A stretch of 64,000 nt of DNA from Streptomyces marianii. GTDB taxonomy: Bacteria; Actinomycetota; Actinomycetes; Streptomycetales; Streptomycetaceae. Within the stretch, counting starts at the first letter, position 1; the number at the start of each line of letters is the position of its first letter. Under the pieces are notes generated by a model that searched no databases, was not told where the DNA came from, and worked only from the letters and a program-made list of their open reading frames with translations. The position numbers were made by a program, and so were the translations under genes. Location of the stretch: the NCBI RefSeq assembly GCF_005795905.1, contig NZ_VAWE01000003.1, positions 1-64,000 on the forward strand. The letters are read 5' to 3'. Below are positions 10,101 to 19,007 of this stretch, in pieces.

Positions 10101-13100
10101 GAGAACCTCGGCATCGACTTCCTTCAGATCGACGAAGCCCACCTCTTCAAGAACCTCGCCCTGCCGGCCACGACGGAGGGCATGGCGCTCGGCAAGCCGT
10201 CCAAGCGGGCCACCGACCTGGACCTGAAGATCCTGATCACCCGCGAGCGCACCGGCCGCGACAACGTCGTCGCCCTCTACAGCGGCACGTTCATCTCTAA
10301 CTCCGTGCGCGAGATGTTCGTCTTCAAGCACTACACGATGCCCAAGCGCCTGGAGAAGCTCGGGCTGGGCAGCCCGGACGCCTGGGCCGCCAACTTCATC
10401 CACTTCGAGTCCCGCCCCGAAGTCGGGGTCGACGGAGTGTCCTTCCGGCTCAAGCGCCGCCCGGTGGAGTACACCAACGCCGACGAGGCCCTGGCCATGT
10501 TCCAGGAAGTCGCCGAACTGCGGCCCCGCGAGGACTTCAAGATCAAGCGCCCGCAGCGGGTCGACCGCTTCGTGGAGATCGAAGCCACCCCGCAACTGGT
10601 CAACTACGTCGGCACGATCTCCGACCGCATCGACCGGATCCAGGGCGGCAAGGTCAAGCCCTGGGAAGACAACATGCTCAACGTCATCACGGACGGTCGC
10701 AAAGCCGCCCTGGACCTGGAGCTGGTCGGCCTAGAACCTGACGGCCCGGGCAAGGCCGGGGCCATCGCCGAGAACGTCCTGAACGTCTACCACCGCACCA
10801 AAGACCTCAAGCTGCCCGACGACCCCGAAGACGTCGCCGGCGGTTTCCAGATTGTCTTCTGCGACCTCGGAACCCCGAGCAAGGAGAAGGGCAGCCAGGT
10901 CTACGGCAAGATCCGCCGCCAACTGATCGACGGCGGCATCCCCCGCGAGCGCATCCGCTTCATCCACGACTACAACAGCGACCTCGCCAAGGAGCAACTG
11001 TTCACCGACTGCCGCGCGGGCAAGGTCAGCGTCCTGTTCGCATCCACCGAGAAGGCGGGCGTCGGCACCAACGTCCAGACCCGCGGCGTCGCGCTCCACC
11101 ACGCCGACCCGCCGCACAAGCCCGCCGAGTGGGAGCAGCGCGAGGGCCGCCTCGACCGACCCGGCAACGGGCTCATCGACCTCGGCATGGAAGTCGAGTT
11201 CTACCGCTACCTCGCCAAGAACAGTTTCGACAGCTTCATGTTCCAGCAGCTGGAGCGCAAGCAACGGCCCATCGTGCAGATCATGTCCGGCCGCAAGGTC
11301 GGCCGCGTCATCCAGGAGATCGACCCCGTCGGCGCGGGCTTCGGTCAGGCCAAGGCCATCGTCGCGGGCAACCCGCTGCTGCTGGAGCTGGCCGACGTCA
11401 ACGGCGAGCTCCAGGTGCTCCTCAACGCTGCCGACGGCCACCGCCAGGCCCAGAGCCGCATGCGGCGGAAGGTCGAAGTCCTCGCCGATCAGATCAGCCA
11501 AGCAGAGCGCTCACTTGCCCCCATACAAGCCATGGCCGATGCCGTGGCCGGAGCCGCCGACGACATGTGGCGCACCGCGGATGGGCGCCTGGTCGACGCC
11601 GACGACGTCCCCGCCGCACTCGCTCAGGCAGCGCAGGGCGCCAAGCCCCGGCTCGACCTGTCCGACGGCTTCACCTGGCGCGGCATCGAGGTCGGCTTCA
11701 CCTTCCATCGCCGCCAGCAGTTCGGCGGAGTGGCCTATGAGTCGTATGCGCACCTGGTCGCCGGTGACCACGAAGTCGACGTCCGGCTGAACCTGTCCTG
11801 GTTCGGCAAAGGCCAGACCTGGCGCATCACCAAGGCCCTGGGGGAGGCCGCCGACGAAGCGATGACCGCCCCCGACGAGCTCCGCCGACAGATCACCAAG
11901 TGGCAGGCGCAGCTGGAGGACGCCCAGTCCCACATCGGCCGCCCCTTCGGCAAGCATGCCGAACTGGAGGCTGTGCGCGAGCGCCGGGCAGCCCTGGAGG
12001 CCGCCATCGCGGCCGGTGCCGCCGACTCCGGCCGCGAGGCCTCGGCTGGCCCGCAGTTCGAGCCCGGCGCCGCCGGCACTGAGATGACCGAGGCGGACAT
12101 GGCGATGCATGACGCCGCCGTCATGGCCGGGACGATGGGCGGTACCGCCGTCGTCTTCAGCGAAGGCCAGATCGTGGGCGCTGCCCGCCGGGTCGACACC
12201 CCCGCGCCCGCCGAAGAACCGCCGCTGTCCCACCTCCCCGACCCACGCCGGTGGGACGAAGCGCTGCGCGCCATCACCGAGGCAGGGGCCGCCGACAGCG
12301 ACGTGACCGCATGGGCGCAGGTCGACGGCAACGAGGGCGCACGGTTCCGGGGGGCCTTCGCCGACTGGGCCCAGGAGTGGGTCCTGGAGTACGCGAACCG
12401 GCCCGAGGACCGGCCACAGTGGGTGAACGCCTACCTCGACGACCAGGCGTACGCCGCGCGGGACGAGCTGCACAAACAGGCTGCGGAAGCCGTCTGGCGC
12501 CAGGCCCGGGCGGTCACTGCGGAGCCCGGCGCGGCCCCGGCGCAGCAGACCGTGACCGAAGCCCCGACACAGGTAGAGCCCGCCGCGGCCGCCGAGGTCG
12601 ATGCGGCTCTCGCACCTCCGACCCCGGCGCCCGAGCCGGAGGCGCCCGCCTCCGGTCCCCGGAGCCTGACCGACCCGCAACTGTGGGAGGAAGGTCTCCG
12701 TACGCTCGTTGACGGGGCCGCTGGAGTCGAGCGGCTGGAGCAGGCCGCACGGGTCAACGACGACGCCAACTTCCGCATCGTCTTCGCCGACTGGGCCGAG
12801 GACTGGATGATGGACCGGTTCACCGGACCCACCGCCGGGTGGCCGCAGTGGGCCCGCCTCTACTTCGGGGGCGGGGACGAGGCGTACGAGAACCGCGAGC
12901 AGCTGCACACCGAGGCCGCCGCCGCTGTCATCGAGCAACTACGTGCCGCGGACGACGCAACTCCGGCGGTGCCATCCCCGGCGGCCGCGGTGAGCCGGAC
13001 GGCCGACACGAGAACTCCGGCGCCAGAGTCGTCGCCGCTGCGAGAGCCGATCGACGGGCTGGGGGACCGGGCCGTGGTCGGCCACATCGGCCCGCAGCCC

Positions 13101-16100
13101 GCACGCACCCACCAGTCCGCCGGGTGGGCCATCACCGCCGTGCTCAACGACAACCAGGTGCGCGGACTGGTCAGCGCGGTCGCGGTCGACGGGCAGCCGC
13201 CCTCCCCGGAGCCCGGCGTCATACCCACCGACCGCGTACGCGAGTGGATCGCCGACCAGCAGCAGGCCCCGACGGCGGCCTTCTACGCCTCCATCAGCGA
13301 CGAACTGCCGCCCCCCGTACGCGGCGACGGCGACGTCCGCCTGTCGACCAATGCCGAGGGCCTGACCGTCGAGCAGGGCGACGTCTCCACCACGATCCTG
13401 TGGGAGGAGCTCCCCGCGTGGATTGACGCCGCCGTTGCCCACGACACCGCCAGCAGGTCCCCGTACGACGACCAATGGCGCTACGGGAGCCTGCACGCGG
13501 AGATCCACTTCCGCCGGGACGAACGCAACCAGGCCATCCGCAACGCGATGGACGCTCTGGCCACCGCCCTGCGCGAGACGGCCCCGCCGAGCGACGAACA
13601 GCTCGCCGCGTCCCGAGACCGGTACGGGCCGAGGCCCGCAGCGGACACCGAGCCGAAAGTCCCAGCCGCCGACACCGCGCCGGAGGCCGAGGAGACCCGG
13701 CTCCCCGAGGACGCCAAGCCCGTCCCGAACGCCGAGGGCTACCACTACACGGAAGTGGGCCGTACCGTCCGGCTCTACACCGAGCCGGGCGAAGAGGTCG
13801 GCACCGCGAAGTGGAGCTACACCAAGTACCGGTACGAGGGCGACGTCCGGGGAGATACGGTCCGCGGCACCGAGGAGGCCGCCACCGTCGCCAAGCGCAT
13901 GGCCAACCACCATGCCGCGGTCTACGGCGCAGGCGTCCACCGGCCGCCGCTCGATGACCAGGGCCGTGACCCGGTCTGGATCCTTCACAACGGCTCCGAC
14001 ACCCTCGTCTTCGGCGTGCGGCCGGAGGACGACACCGCCCGGGCGGCGATGTGGACCGGCGGCGGCTTCAAGGAGTCCCGCAAGGTCGGCGGCTGGTACC
14101 TGCCCCGCACTTGGAAGGAACCAACCCGCAAGCAGCGCGTCGACACCGCTGTACGGGTCCTCGCGGCCGCCGGACGCACGGTCACGGTGCACGTCGACCG
14201 AGAGGAGCGCCAGCGCACGGAACGGCCCGCACGGCTGCCGGAGCTGGCAGTCGCGGCGCCGAACCTGGACGAGGTGCCGCAGCTGTTCCGTGCCGATCCG
14301 TTCGCCGACGAGGCGGACATGGCGCAGGACGTCGAGCGGCTGGAGAGCACCTACGAGCGGTGGAGCCAGCACCCCACCGTCGTGGCCTACAACAACCAGG
14401 ACAGCGACGCACGGCCTGACGGATTCGGCACCCCGGACAACCCCATCGCCGAACTGCGCGTCGCCTACGTGCGAGCCATGACGGCACTGCGGCATTCCGT
14501 GTCCGGAGGGCCGGACGAGATCCTGCGTCGGATCTACGGGGTGGCCGCCTGGTGCCAGGCCCTGGAGCCTGTCGTAGAGGCGAACCTCCTCGCCCCTCTC
14601 CAGGACCTGTACGCGGCAGCCCACGGCCTCGCCACCCGGTCACAGGCCACGAACGCGGCTTTCGCCGCTCTGGCGTCGGCCGCGCCCGCCGAGGAGGCAT
14701 CAGCGCCGCGTGAAGAGGCCGAGGCGCTTGCAGCCGATGAGCAGGACGGCACCCCAGACCAGCAGCCATCCGACTCGGCCACCGGCCCCAAACCAGTTGG
14801 AGCCACGGCAGATACGGACGGCGAGCCCGACGAGCAGCTCGACCTGTTCGGCACAGAGGCGGACACCGCTTCGAGCAACCCGAGCGACGACGATACGGAG
14901 CCCGCTCCACCGGCCGAACAGGAACAGCCTGGCCCCGAACAGCCAGCCACGGACACCTCGGCCCCGGAGAACCCACAGGACGCCGAAGAGACCACCGAGG
15001 CCGCGCCAGAGACGGCCCCGGTACCGTCCGGGCCGGAACAGACTGAATCCGCCGTGCCAGCCGCCAGGGCCTCCGACGCTGACCTCACGCCCAAGCCCGC
15101 GCCCGAAGCGGTCGGAGCCACGGCAGATACGGTCGGCGAGCCCGACGAGCAGCTCGACCTGCTCGGGACGCCGGCGGACGCCTCCCCGGACGGTCCGTCC
15201 GAGGAGGGCGGCGAGGCCGCCCCGGGCGAGGGCATCGTGGAGGCGGAGGCATCCGCCCCGGCTGGCGACAAGCGAGCACCGAAGGGTGAGTCAGAGGACG
15301 CGGTCGCCGTCCCCGAGGCCGCTGCGGAGGCCGACACCACGACGACCGTTCAGCCCCCGGACGAGCCCGGCACGATCCTCGAGTCGGTGGCGGCCGCGAC
15401 GGGCGCCGAAGAGACGCCACTGATCGAGGACCCCTCCCCGCCCGACTGGAACGCCGAGGACCTCGCTATTCCCATGGCCAGTGCGGACGATGCCCCACCT
15501 CAGCCGAACGCGCCGACCACCCAGCCACAAACCGCTGCACCAGAGCGAACGGAGGAGCCCCCTATGGCTACGCCTGCCACCGAACCGGCTGAGGCACCAC
15601 CGGCCCCGGCCCGCTACGAGACGCCGGCCCAGGTACAGGACTGGGACCGGCGCTATCACCTGCACCTGTCGGGCCTGGCTGGACAAGAACCCGACTCTGG
15701 CGAGGTCCGGTACGGCACTCCCGTGGGAGACAGCGTGCCGGTCGCGACCCTGCACCGGTCCGCCACGAACCGCTGGTTCGCCCGCCTGGCCACCGGCGAC
15801 GAGAGCGTCCCGGGCGACGTCACGCCGCTGGCTCCGACCCCGCGAGAGGCCGCCCGCCAGGGCGCACAGATGTGGTCGTACGCGATGGGCCAGCCCTACG
15901 GGGACGAGCCCGCCGCCTTCCAGCGCCAAGGCCCCGTCTCCCGCTCCGACGCACTGCGCACCGAGCTGGGCGGATTCCTCGACGGCACCCAACAGATTGT
16001 CCAGAACGCCGCCGCCCGGGCCTGGCCGTCCACCTACGGCCAGCTCCCCGAACTCCAGCATCTAGGCGATCTGTTCGACGCTCTGCAACCCTGGCAACGC

Positions 16101-17903
16101 CCGGAGTCCCCGGCCGGGACCGCGAACGGCGCGCTCCAGATCGTCGAGCAGCTGGAGGCGCTCCAGCAGGCCGCAGATGCCTGGCGCGCCAGCCTTGTCC
16201 CCGGCTCGGACGAACGGCAACACATGGCGTTTCCGCTGGCCCGACTGGCCAGTGAGTCCGTACACCTGCAGCAGCAAATCGCGGCCACCGTCGAGGAGGT
16301 GGGCGCCGAGCGGGCCAGGGTGCGTGCGGAAGAGGAAGCCCAGCAGCTCGCCGCGCCCGCCGTGGCATCGGAGCCACCGCGCGAGGAGAGGGCCGCCGAT
16401 CCCGCCACCGACGGCGAGCGTCTGCAGGCCGCCGCCGAGACCGCCGTGACCCGGGCGCAGCAAGAGAACCAGCCGGGCGCCCGGCTGGAACCGCCGACGG
16501 AAGCACAGGGCGACTCGCTGCCAGCCCGCGCGCTGGCCCGGGCCGCAGCGGCGCCCTCCCGGGATCAACAGGATCTGCCGCTGTGGACCGGAAACGACAG
16601 GCCGACCGGGGCCTGGCGGGAGGAGGACGGCGTCCTCTACGACGCCTACGGCGCCCCGCAGTGGCGGCTCAAGACGGCACCCGACGACCAGCCGTCCACC
16701 CAGACGCCCGCCGAGAACCGCACGGCCACGCCGGAAGCCGACGCGTACGACCCCGTCGATCTCAAACACGCTTTCACCTCCACCGTCGCGGAGGCCTGGG
16801 CCGACATCGTTCCGCCCGAGCACGGCACGGTCGAGGATCTGCTCGAAGCCGTCGACGCGCCGTTGCGCGAGCTCGAGGAGCAGTGGCAGCGCGCCGTGCC
16901 CGTCCCCCGCGCGGACGGCGAACAGCAGGCGGCGCCCGCCCGGGCGAACAGCGACGCACCCGCGTCCCTCCGACGTGACGCGGAGCCTGTCAACGCGGCC
17001 CTGCAGCAGGCGGACGCCCACGCCGCCGCGCTGCAGGACCTCCCGGAGTGGCAGCGGCTGCAGACCGTCCGGGGAGCCGCCACCCACCTGTGGAACGTAC
17101 TCCGAGAGCGGGCGGGCGAGTACTTCGAACAGCTGCGCAGCGACGTCCGCGTGCAGGGCTTTTGGCGCACGGTGTCCATCCGGACCACCTCGAAGATCGC
17201 TGAATGGGCGCAGGCAGCTGCCGGCAGGGTGCGCCGCGGCGGCGACCTGCCTACCGGCGAGGCGCTCCTCAAGCTCAGCGACGCCGCCCTCACCTACAGC
17301 ACCCCCGGCATCCCGCGCCCCGACCGGCCGGCCCCGGACACCGCTGCCCGTGACAACGTCCCCGCCGAAGTGCGGCAGCTGCGCACCACTATGCGGACCG
17401 GCGCCCCGGTCCCCTACGGCACGCGTGAGGATGCCGTGCAGGCCTCCCGGAAGGTCGCTGAAGCATTCCAGGCGTGGCGGGAGACCCCCATGGGGCAGGA
17501 GCTGACCACCGCCTCCAAGCACCCCAGGGTGCTCGAATTCAGGCAGGCCTGGCAGCGGCTGCCCGGAACAGACCTGCCCGAGGGCCCCGGCACGGCGGCC
17601 GGCCCCTACGGCGACGTCGGCCGCAACGCCCAGGCCCTGGTCGAACGGGCCGAGGCCGCGAACGCCGAACGTGCCCAGAAGGGGCAGCCGCCCCGCTTCG
17701 CCGATGCCGACGTCAGCGCCCTGCGGACCGTCGCCACGCTCGCCGAACACCACGGCGGTCGGCTTGCGGTCACGCTACCGCCCGGCCTCGCCGGACGAGC
17801 GGTTCCCGGCACGGCCACGCCAGCCGCCGTGGTGTCGCGCCCCACGGTCGCGGCTCCCGTTGTCCCGACCTCCACCGCGGCCGGGCCAAGCAGGTCGGCA
17901 TAA
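7194..17903 (+). CDS. Giant DarB-like N6-adenine methylase / SNF2-type helicase fusion
   Basis: 3569-residue protein. GTG 7194 is chosen because GGAG at 7184-7187 sits 6 bp upstream; a TTG at 7182 overlaps that site. N-terminal part: class I methyltransferase with VLEPGCGAGTF near residues 127-137 and the adenine-methylase motif NVPYGNF near 192-198. Middle: helicase with Walker A PVGAGKT near 817-823, DEAH at 980-983 and a C-terminal helicase motif (EKAGVGTNVQTRG, QREGRLDRPG) near 1285-1320. From about residue 1620 on it is Pro/Ala/Glu-rich with two copies of a ~90-residue module (12.24-12.51 and 12.67-12.95 kb), two copies of a ~20-residue repeat with QLDLF/QLDLL, and a helical C-terminus. 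The architecture matches phage P1 DarB and conjugative-plasmid anti-restriction methylase-helicases. Its place behind the transfer operon suggests protection or processing of incoming plasmid DNA; that role is inferred. Confidence 0.8.
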   Translation: MSSPVEIRVAAAPDPEPESRLGPIGRARASLAAIEVLLRLREDQAAPTKEDLAVLRRWPGWGPLAPALAPDREGTWAELGEQLQRLLSPREYRQAEQGTSTAYYTPDRIADACWSALQGLGFNGGRVLEPGCGAGTFINHTPAGLDVDWYGVERDPTTAGIAALLHPDAEIINARLQDAALQSNSVDAVLGNVPYGNFAVHDKTAPKAVTDSIHNYFIWRSVQALRPGGVAILLTSRYTMDSQDEDARRAIAKHADLLGAIRLPNGALAEGGTGVLADILIVRRRDGEGPIDESWMGTSGVPGVPSQECNDYFINHPEHVLGEWAEGRAPRYGHTLAVKAPEDQDLTSALGEAFDSITTAARAAGREWKVAAAAQQWTVDNLPFPVREDGRKEGSFHLVDGKPHEVIDGELVRVERAGKELPKLIRLRDATLKLIEAETNHDTPDEQLNPLRAEVNRLYDAYARVHGPINRYTLAQGEVDEETGERAVSRRYPRLGGFRRDPDFVAVLALEDFDDETQTAAKAPLLTRRVNKRIERPTSAASPEEALSLCLNFKNKVDVPVIAQLLSIDEDQVAAALGELVFPDPDTGELLTSGEYLSGPVVDKLERAEFLLSQGREELQRHVDALREVQPEPLPPEDIKAKLGAPWIPVEDVAAFAEELLGTQVDIVHVAKTATWNVDQPMTVPEAATSEWGTSRVNAFELLDLALNGQAPKVYDTFRTPDGGSKRVRNDKETLLAETKQADLARRFASWVWEDADRAERLAADYNRTFNSTVLRRNDGSHLTVDGLDPEFTPYEHQWDFVQRVLTAEEGSLCPYPVGAGKTATMFMTALKLKQLGLVNKPMIVVPNHLLEQISRDGKKLFQNARILMAGKKDLADARSRMLFAARCATGDWDAIVMTHNSFGRLGVHPVTEATYLEELANAYREALSAVDGDDANQRRIKEIAKMVDRFDARATDLRSKATDAGVTYENLGIDFLQIDEAHLFKNLALPATTEGMALGKPSKRATDLDLKILITRERTGRDNVVALYSGTFISNSVREMFVFKHYTMPKRLEKLGLGSPDAWAANFIHFESRPEVGVDGVSFRLKRRPVEYTNADEALAMFQEVAELRPREDFKIKRPQRVDRFVEIEATPQLVNYVGTISDRIDRIQGGKVKPWEDNMLNVITDGRKAALDLELVGLEPDGPGKAGAIAENVLNVYHRTKDLKLPDDPEDVAGGFQIVFCDLGTPSKEKGSQVYGKIRRQLIDGGIPRERIRFIHDYNSDLAKEQLFTDCRAGKVSVLFASTEKAGVGTNVQTRGVALHHADPPHKPAEWEQREGRLDRPGNGLIDLGMEVEFYRYLAKNSFDSFMFQQLERKQRPIVQIMSGRKVGRVIQEIDPVGAGFGQAKAIVAGNPLLLELADVNGELQVLLNAADGHRQAQSRMRRKVEVLADQISQAERSLAPIQAMADAVAGAADDMWRTADGRLVDADDVPAALAQAAQGAKPRLDLSDGFTWRGIEVGFTFHRRQQFGGVAYESYAHLVAGDHEVDVRLNLSWFGKGQTWRITKALGEAADEAMTAPDELRRQITKWQAQLEDAQSHIGRPFGKHAELEAVRERRAALEAAIAAGAADSGREASAGPQFEPGAAGTEMTEADMAMHDAAVMAGTMGGTAVVFSEGQIVGAARRVDTPAPAEEPPLSHLPDPRRWDEALRAITEAGAADSDVTAWAQVDGNEGARFRGAFADWAQEWVLEYANRPEDRPQWVNAYLDDQAYAARDELHKQAAEAVWRQARAVTAEPGAAPAQQTVTEAPTQVEPAAAAEVDAALAPPTPAPEPEAPASGPRSLTDPQLWEEGLRTLVDGAAGVERLEQAARVNDDANFRIVFADWAEDWMMDRFTGPTAGWPQWARLYFGGGDEAYENREQLHTEAAAAVIEQLRAADDATPAVPSPAAAVSRTADTRTPAPESSPLREPIDGLGDRAVVGHIGPQPARTHQSAGWAITAVLNDNQVRGLVSAVAVDGQPPSPEPGVIPTDRVREWIADQQQAPTAAFYASISDELPPPVRGDGDVRLSTNAEGLTVEQGDVSTTILWEELPAWIDAAVAHDTASRSPYDDQWRYGSLHAEIHFRRDERNQAIRNAMDALATALRETAPPSDEQLAASRDRYGPRPAADTEPKVPAADTAPEAEETRLPEDAKPVPNAEGYHYTEVGRTVRLYTEPGEEVGTAKWSYTKYRYEGDVRGDTVRGTEEAATVAKRMANHHAAVYGAGVHRPPLDDQGRDPVWILHNGSDTLVFGVRPEDDTARAAMWTGGGFKESRKVGGWYLPRTWKEPTRKQRVDTAVRVLAAAGRTVTVHVDREERQRTERPARLPELAVAAPNLDEVPQLFRADPFADEADMAQDVERLESTYERWSQHPTVVAYNNQDSDARPDGFGTPDNPIAELRVAYVRAMTALRHSVSGGPDEILRRIYGVAAWCQALEPVVEANLLAPLQDLYAAAHGLATRSQATNAAFAALASAAPAEEASAPREEAEALAADEQDGTPDQQPSDSATGPKPVGATADTDGEPDEQLDLFGTEADTASSNPSDDDTEPAPPAEQEQPGPEQPATDTSAPENPQDAEETTEAAPETAPVPSGPEQTESAVPAARASDADLTPKPAPEAVGATADTVGEPDEQLDLLGTPADASPDGPSEEGGEAAPGEGIVEAEASAPAGDKRAPKGESEDAVAVPEAAAEADTTTTVQPPDEPGTILESVAAATGAEETPLIEDPSPPDWNAEDLAIPMASADDAPPQPNAPTTQPQTAAPERTEEPPMATPATEPAEAPPAPARYETPAQVQDWDRRYHLHLSGLAGQEPDSGEVRYGTPVGDSVPVATLHRSATNRWFARLATGDESVPGDVTPLAPTPREAARQGAQMWSYAMGQPYGDEPAAFQRQGPVSRSDALRTELGGFLDGTQQIVQNAAARAWPSTYGQLPELQHLGDLFDALQPWQRPESPAGTANGALQIVEQLEALQQAADAWRASLVPGSDERQHMAFPLARLASESVHLQQQIAATVEEVGAERARVRAEEEAQQLAAPAVASEPPREERAADPATDGERLQAAAETAVTRAQQENQPGARLEPPTEAQGDSLPARALARAAAAPSRDQQDLPLWTGNDRPTGAWREEDGVLYDAYGAPQWRLKTAPDDQPSTQTPAENRTATPEADAYDPVDLKHAFTSTVAEAWADIVPPEHGTVEDLLEAVDAPLRELEEQWQRAVPVPRADGEQQAAPARANSDAPASLRRDAEPVNAALQQADAHAAALQDLPEWQRLQTVRGAATHLWNVLRERAGEYFEQLRSDVRVQGFWRTVSIRTTSKIAEWAQAAAGRVRRGGDLPTGEALLKLSDAALTYSTPGIPRPDRPAPDTAARDNVPAEVRQLRTTMRTGAPVPYGTREDAVQASRKVAEAFQAWRETPMGQELTTASKHPRVLEFRQAWQRLPGTDLPEGPGTAAGPYGDVGRNAQALVERAEAANAERAQKGQPPRFADADVSALRTVATLAEHHGGRLAVTLPPGLAGRAVPGTATPAAVVSRPTVAAPVVPTSTAAGPSRSA

Positions 17904-17940
17904 CGGCCATGGTCATATCGACAACAGGAAGAAGTCCCAG

Positions 17941-18462
17941 GTGAGCACCCCGGAAGAACCCGTTCCCGCCACGCCTGCGCGGCCGCTTGCGGCAGCGGAA
18001 GCACTGAAGCTCGACTCGCCCGTTCCGCTGCGGCTGCTCATGGACTGGGAGATCAGGGAACAGCAGGCCCAGCTGGTCCGCGCACAGGAGGCTGCCCGTC
18101 GTCTCGCACACGCGGAACCTCCCGAAGGGGCGCAGCGCGTAGCTCAGCGCCTCGCTGACCAGGGCGCCGCGCCCGAGTTGGTAGACCGGGCGCGCAATAC
18201 CGCTCGCGAAGACCGGCTGTACGCCCGCGAGCAGAGCGCCCGCGCCCATGCCCGGGCAGAGCGCCTGCACAAGCAGACCGAGCAGACCGGGGCTGAGCTC
18301 CACCGGCGTCAGCAACTCACCCCCGCCCAGCAGCAAGCCGAGGCGGCGGAGCGGATGAAGCACCGGTCGGTTCACTCAGCCACGTCCAACTCGATCACCC
18401 GCCCGACAGCGCTCGCTCCTCAACCAGCAGACCCAGCACACCGCAAGGGCCAGTCCCGCTGA
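17941..18462 (+). CDS. Charged helical protein paralogous to the zeta-kinase C-terminus
   Basis: 173 residues, GTG 17941. AGGAAGAAG at 17927-17935 serves as ribosome site. Residues about 22-130 align with residues about 291-400 of the zeta-toxin-like kinase at 20821-22113: both have LxLDxPxxLRLL, then AQRLAxxGAxxxLVxRAxxxAREDR, then a Gln/Arg-rich coiled coil ending in RxQLxPAQxQAExA. The last residues (ALAPQPAD...GQSR) also resemble the tail of the 19007-20638 product. No enzyme motif is visible. It may be a partner-binding or multimerisation domain. It is the last gene before the first 28-bp repeat copy. Confidence 0.7.
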   Translation: MSTPEEPVPATPARPLAAAEALKLDSPVPLRLLMDWEIREQQAQLVRAQEAARRLAHAEPPEGAQRVAQRLADQGAAPELVDRARNTAREDRLYAREQSARAHARAERLHKQTEQTGAELHRRQQLTPAQQQAEAAERMKHRSVHSATSNSITRPTALAPQPADPAHRKGQSR

Positions 18463-18479
18463 CCACGACAGACCCAGCA

Positions 18480-18507
18480 TTAGACCTATTGGGGCTAACG
18501 GGGGCAA
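18480..18507. repeat. 28-bp tetra-word palindromic element, copy 1
   Basis: Words TTAG-N5-TTGG-N2-CTAA-N5-GCAA at the invariant family spacing. It lies 18 bp after the stop of the gene ending at 18462 and upstream of the gene at 18615. Confidence 0.85.
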
Positions 18508-18614
18508 CGGTCGTTGGCCTGGTTATCCACAGAGACGGCCCTGTCCACAGGCCGACCATGACGGGGCGTGTCCGGTGGGACGATCCGCACAGACCAAGGA
18601 ATGAGGGGGACCCC

Positions 18615-19007
18615 ATGTTGTCCGACACCACGAGCGCGCTCTTCTCGCCCGACCCGGCGCACGTCCTCGCTGCGGCCTGGGATGCCTTTGACGCAGCTGG
18701 CCAAGTGGCCGACGCCGTTGCCTGGGAACCCGGCAGTGACGAACTGCAGGCACTCTTTGCCGCGCAGTCCTGTGCCGCAGGTCGGGCACTGCTGCCGTTG
18801 CCCGAGTCCAGCCGGCCGACCGGCGTATCAACACCAGATGCCGGCCCGGCAGGACTCGAGCCCTGGGTGACCCTCCTGCGCCGGGTGCACGAGGCACTCA
18901 CACGCCTCAGCACCGAGCAAAGCGCCGAGGACCGCACGGTACTTGAGGAGGCTGCCCGCCATGCGGCCGCCGGCGCCGACGCCCTCGCCATTGTGCGGAG
19001 CCAGTAA
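18615..19007 (+). CDS. Hypothetical helical protein
   Basis: 130 residues. ATG 18615 follows GAGGGGGA at 18603-18610; an in-frame ORF extending upstream to 18489 runs into the repeat element and is not supported. The sequence is Ala/Leu/Glu-rich and predicted all-helical (HVLAAAWDAFDAAGQVADAV, LRRVHEALTRL). No family is recognised. The TAA stop overlaps the next ATG by one base (TAATG), so the two products are probably made together. Confidence 0.6.
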   Translation: MLSDTTSALFSPDPAHVLAAAWDAFDAAGQVADAVAWEPGSDELQALFAAQSCAAGRALLPLPESSRPTGVSTPDAGPAGLEPWVTLLRRVHEALTRLSTEQSAEDRTVLEEAARHAAAGADALAIVRSQ

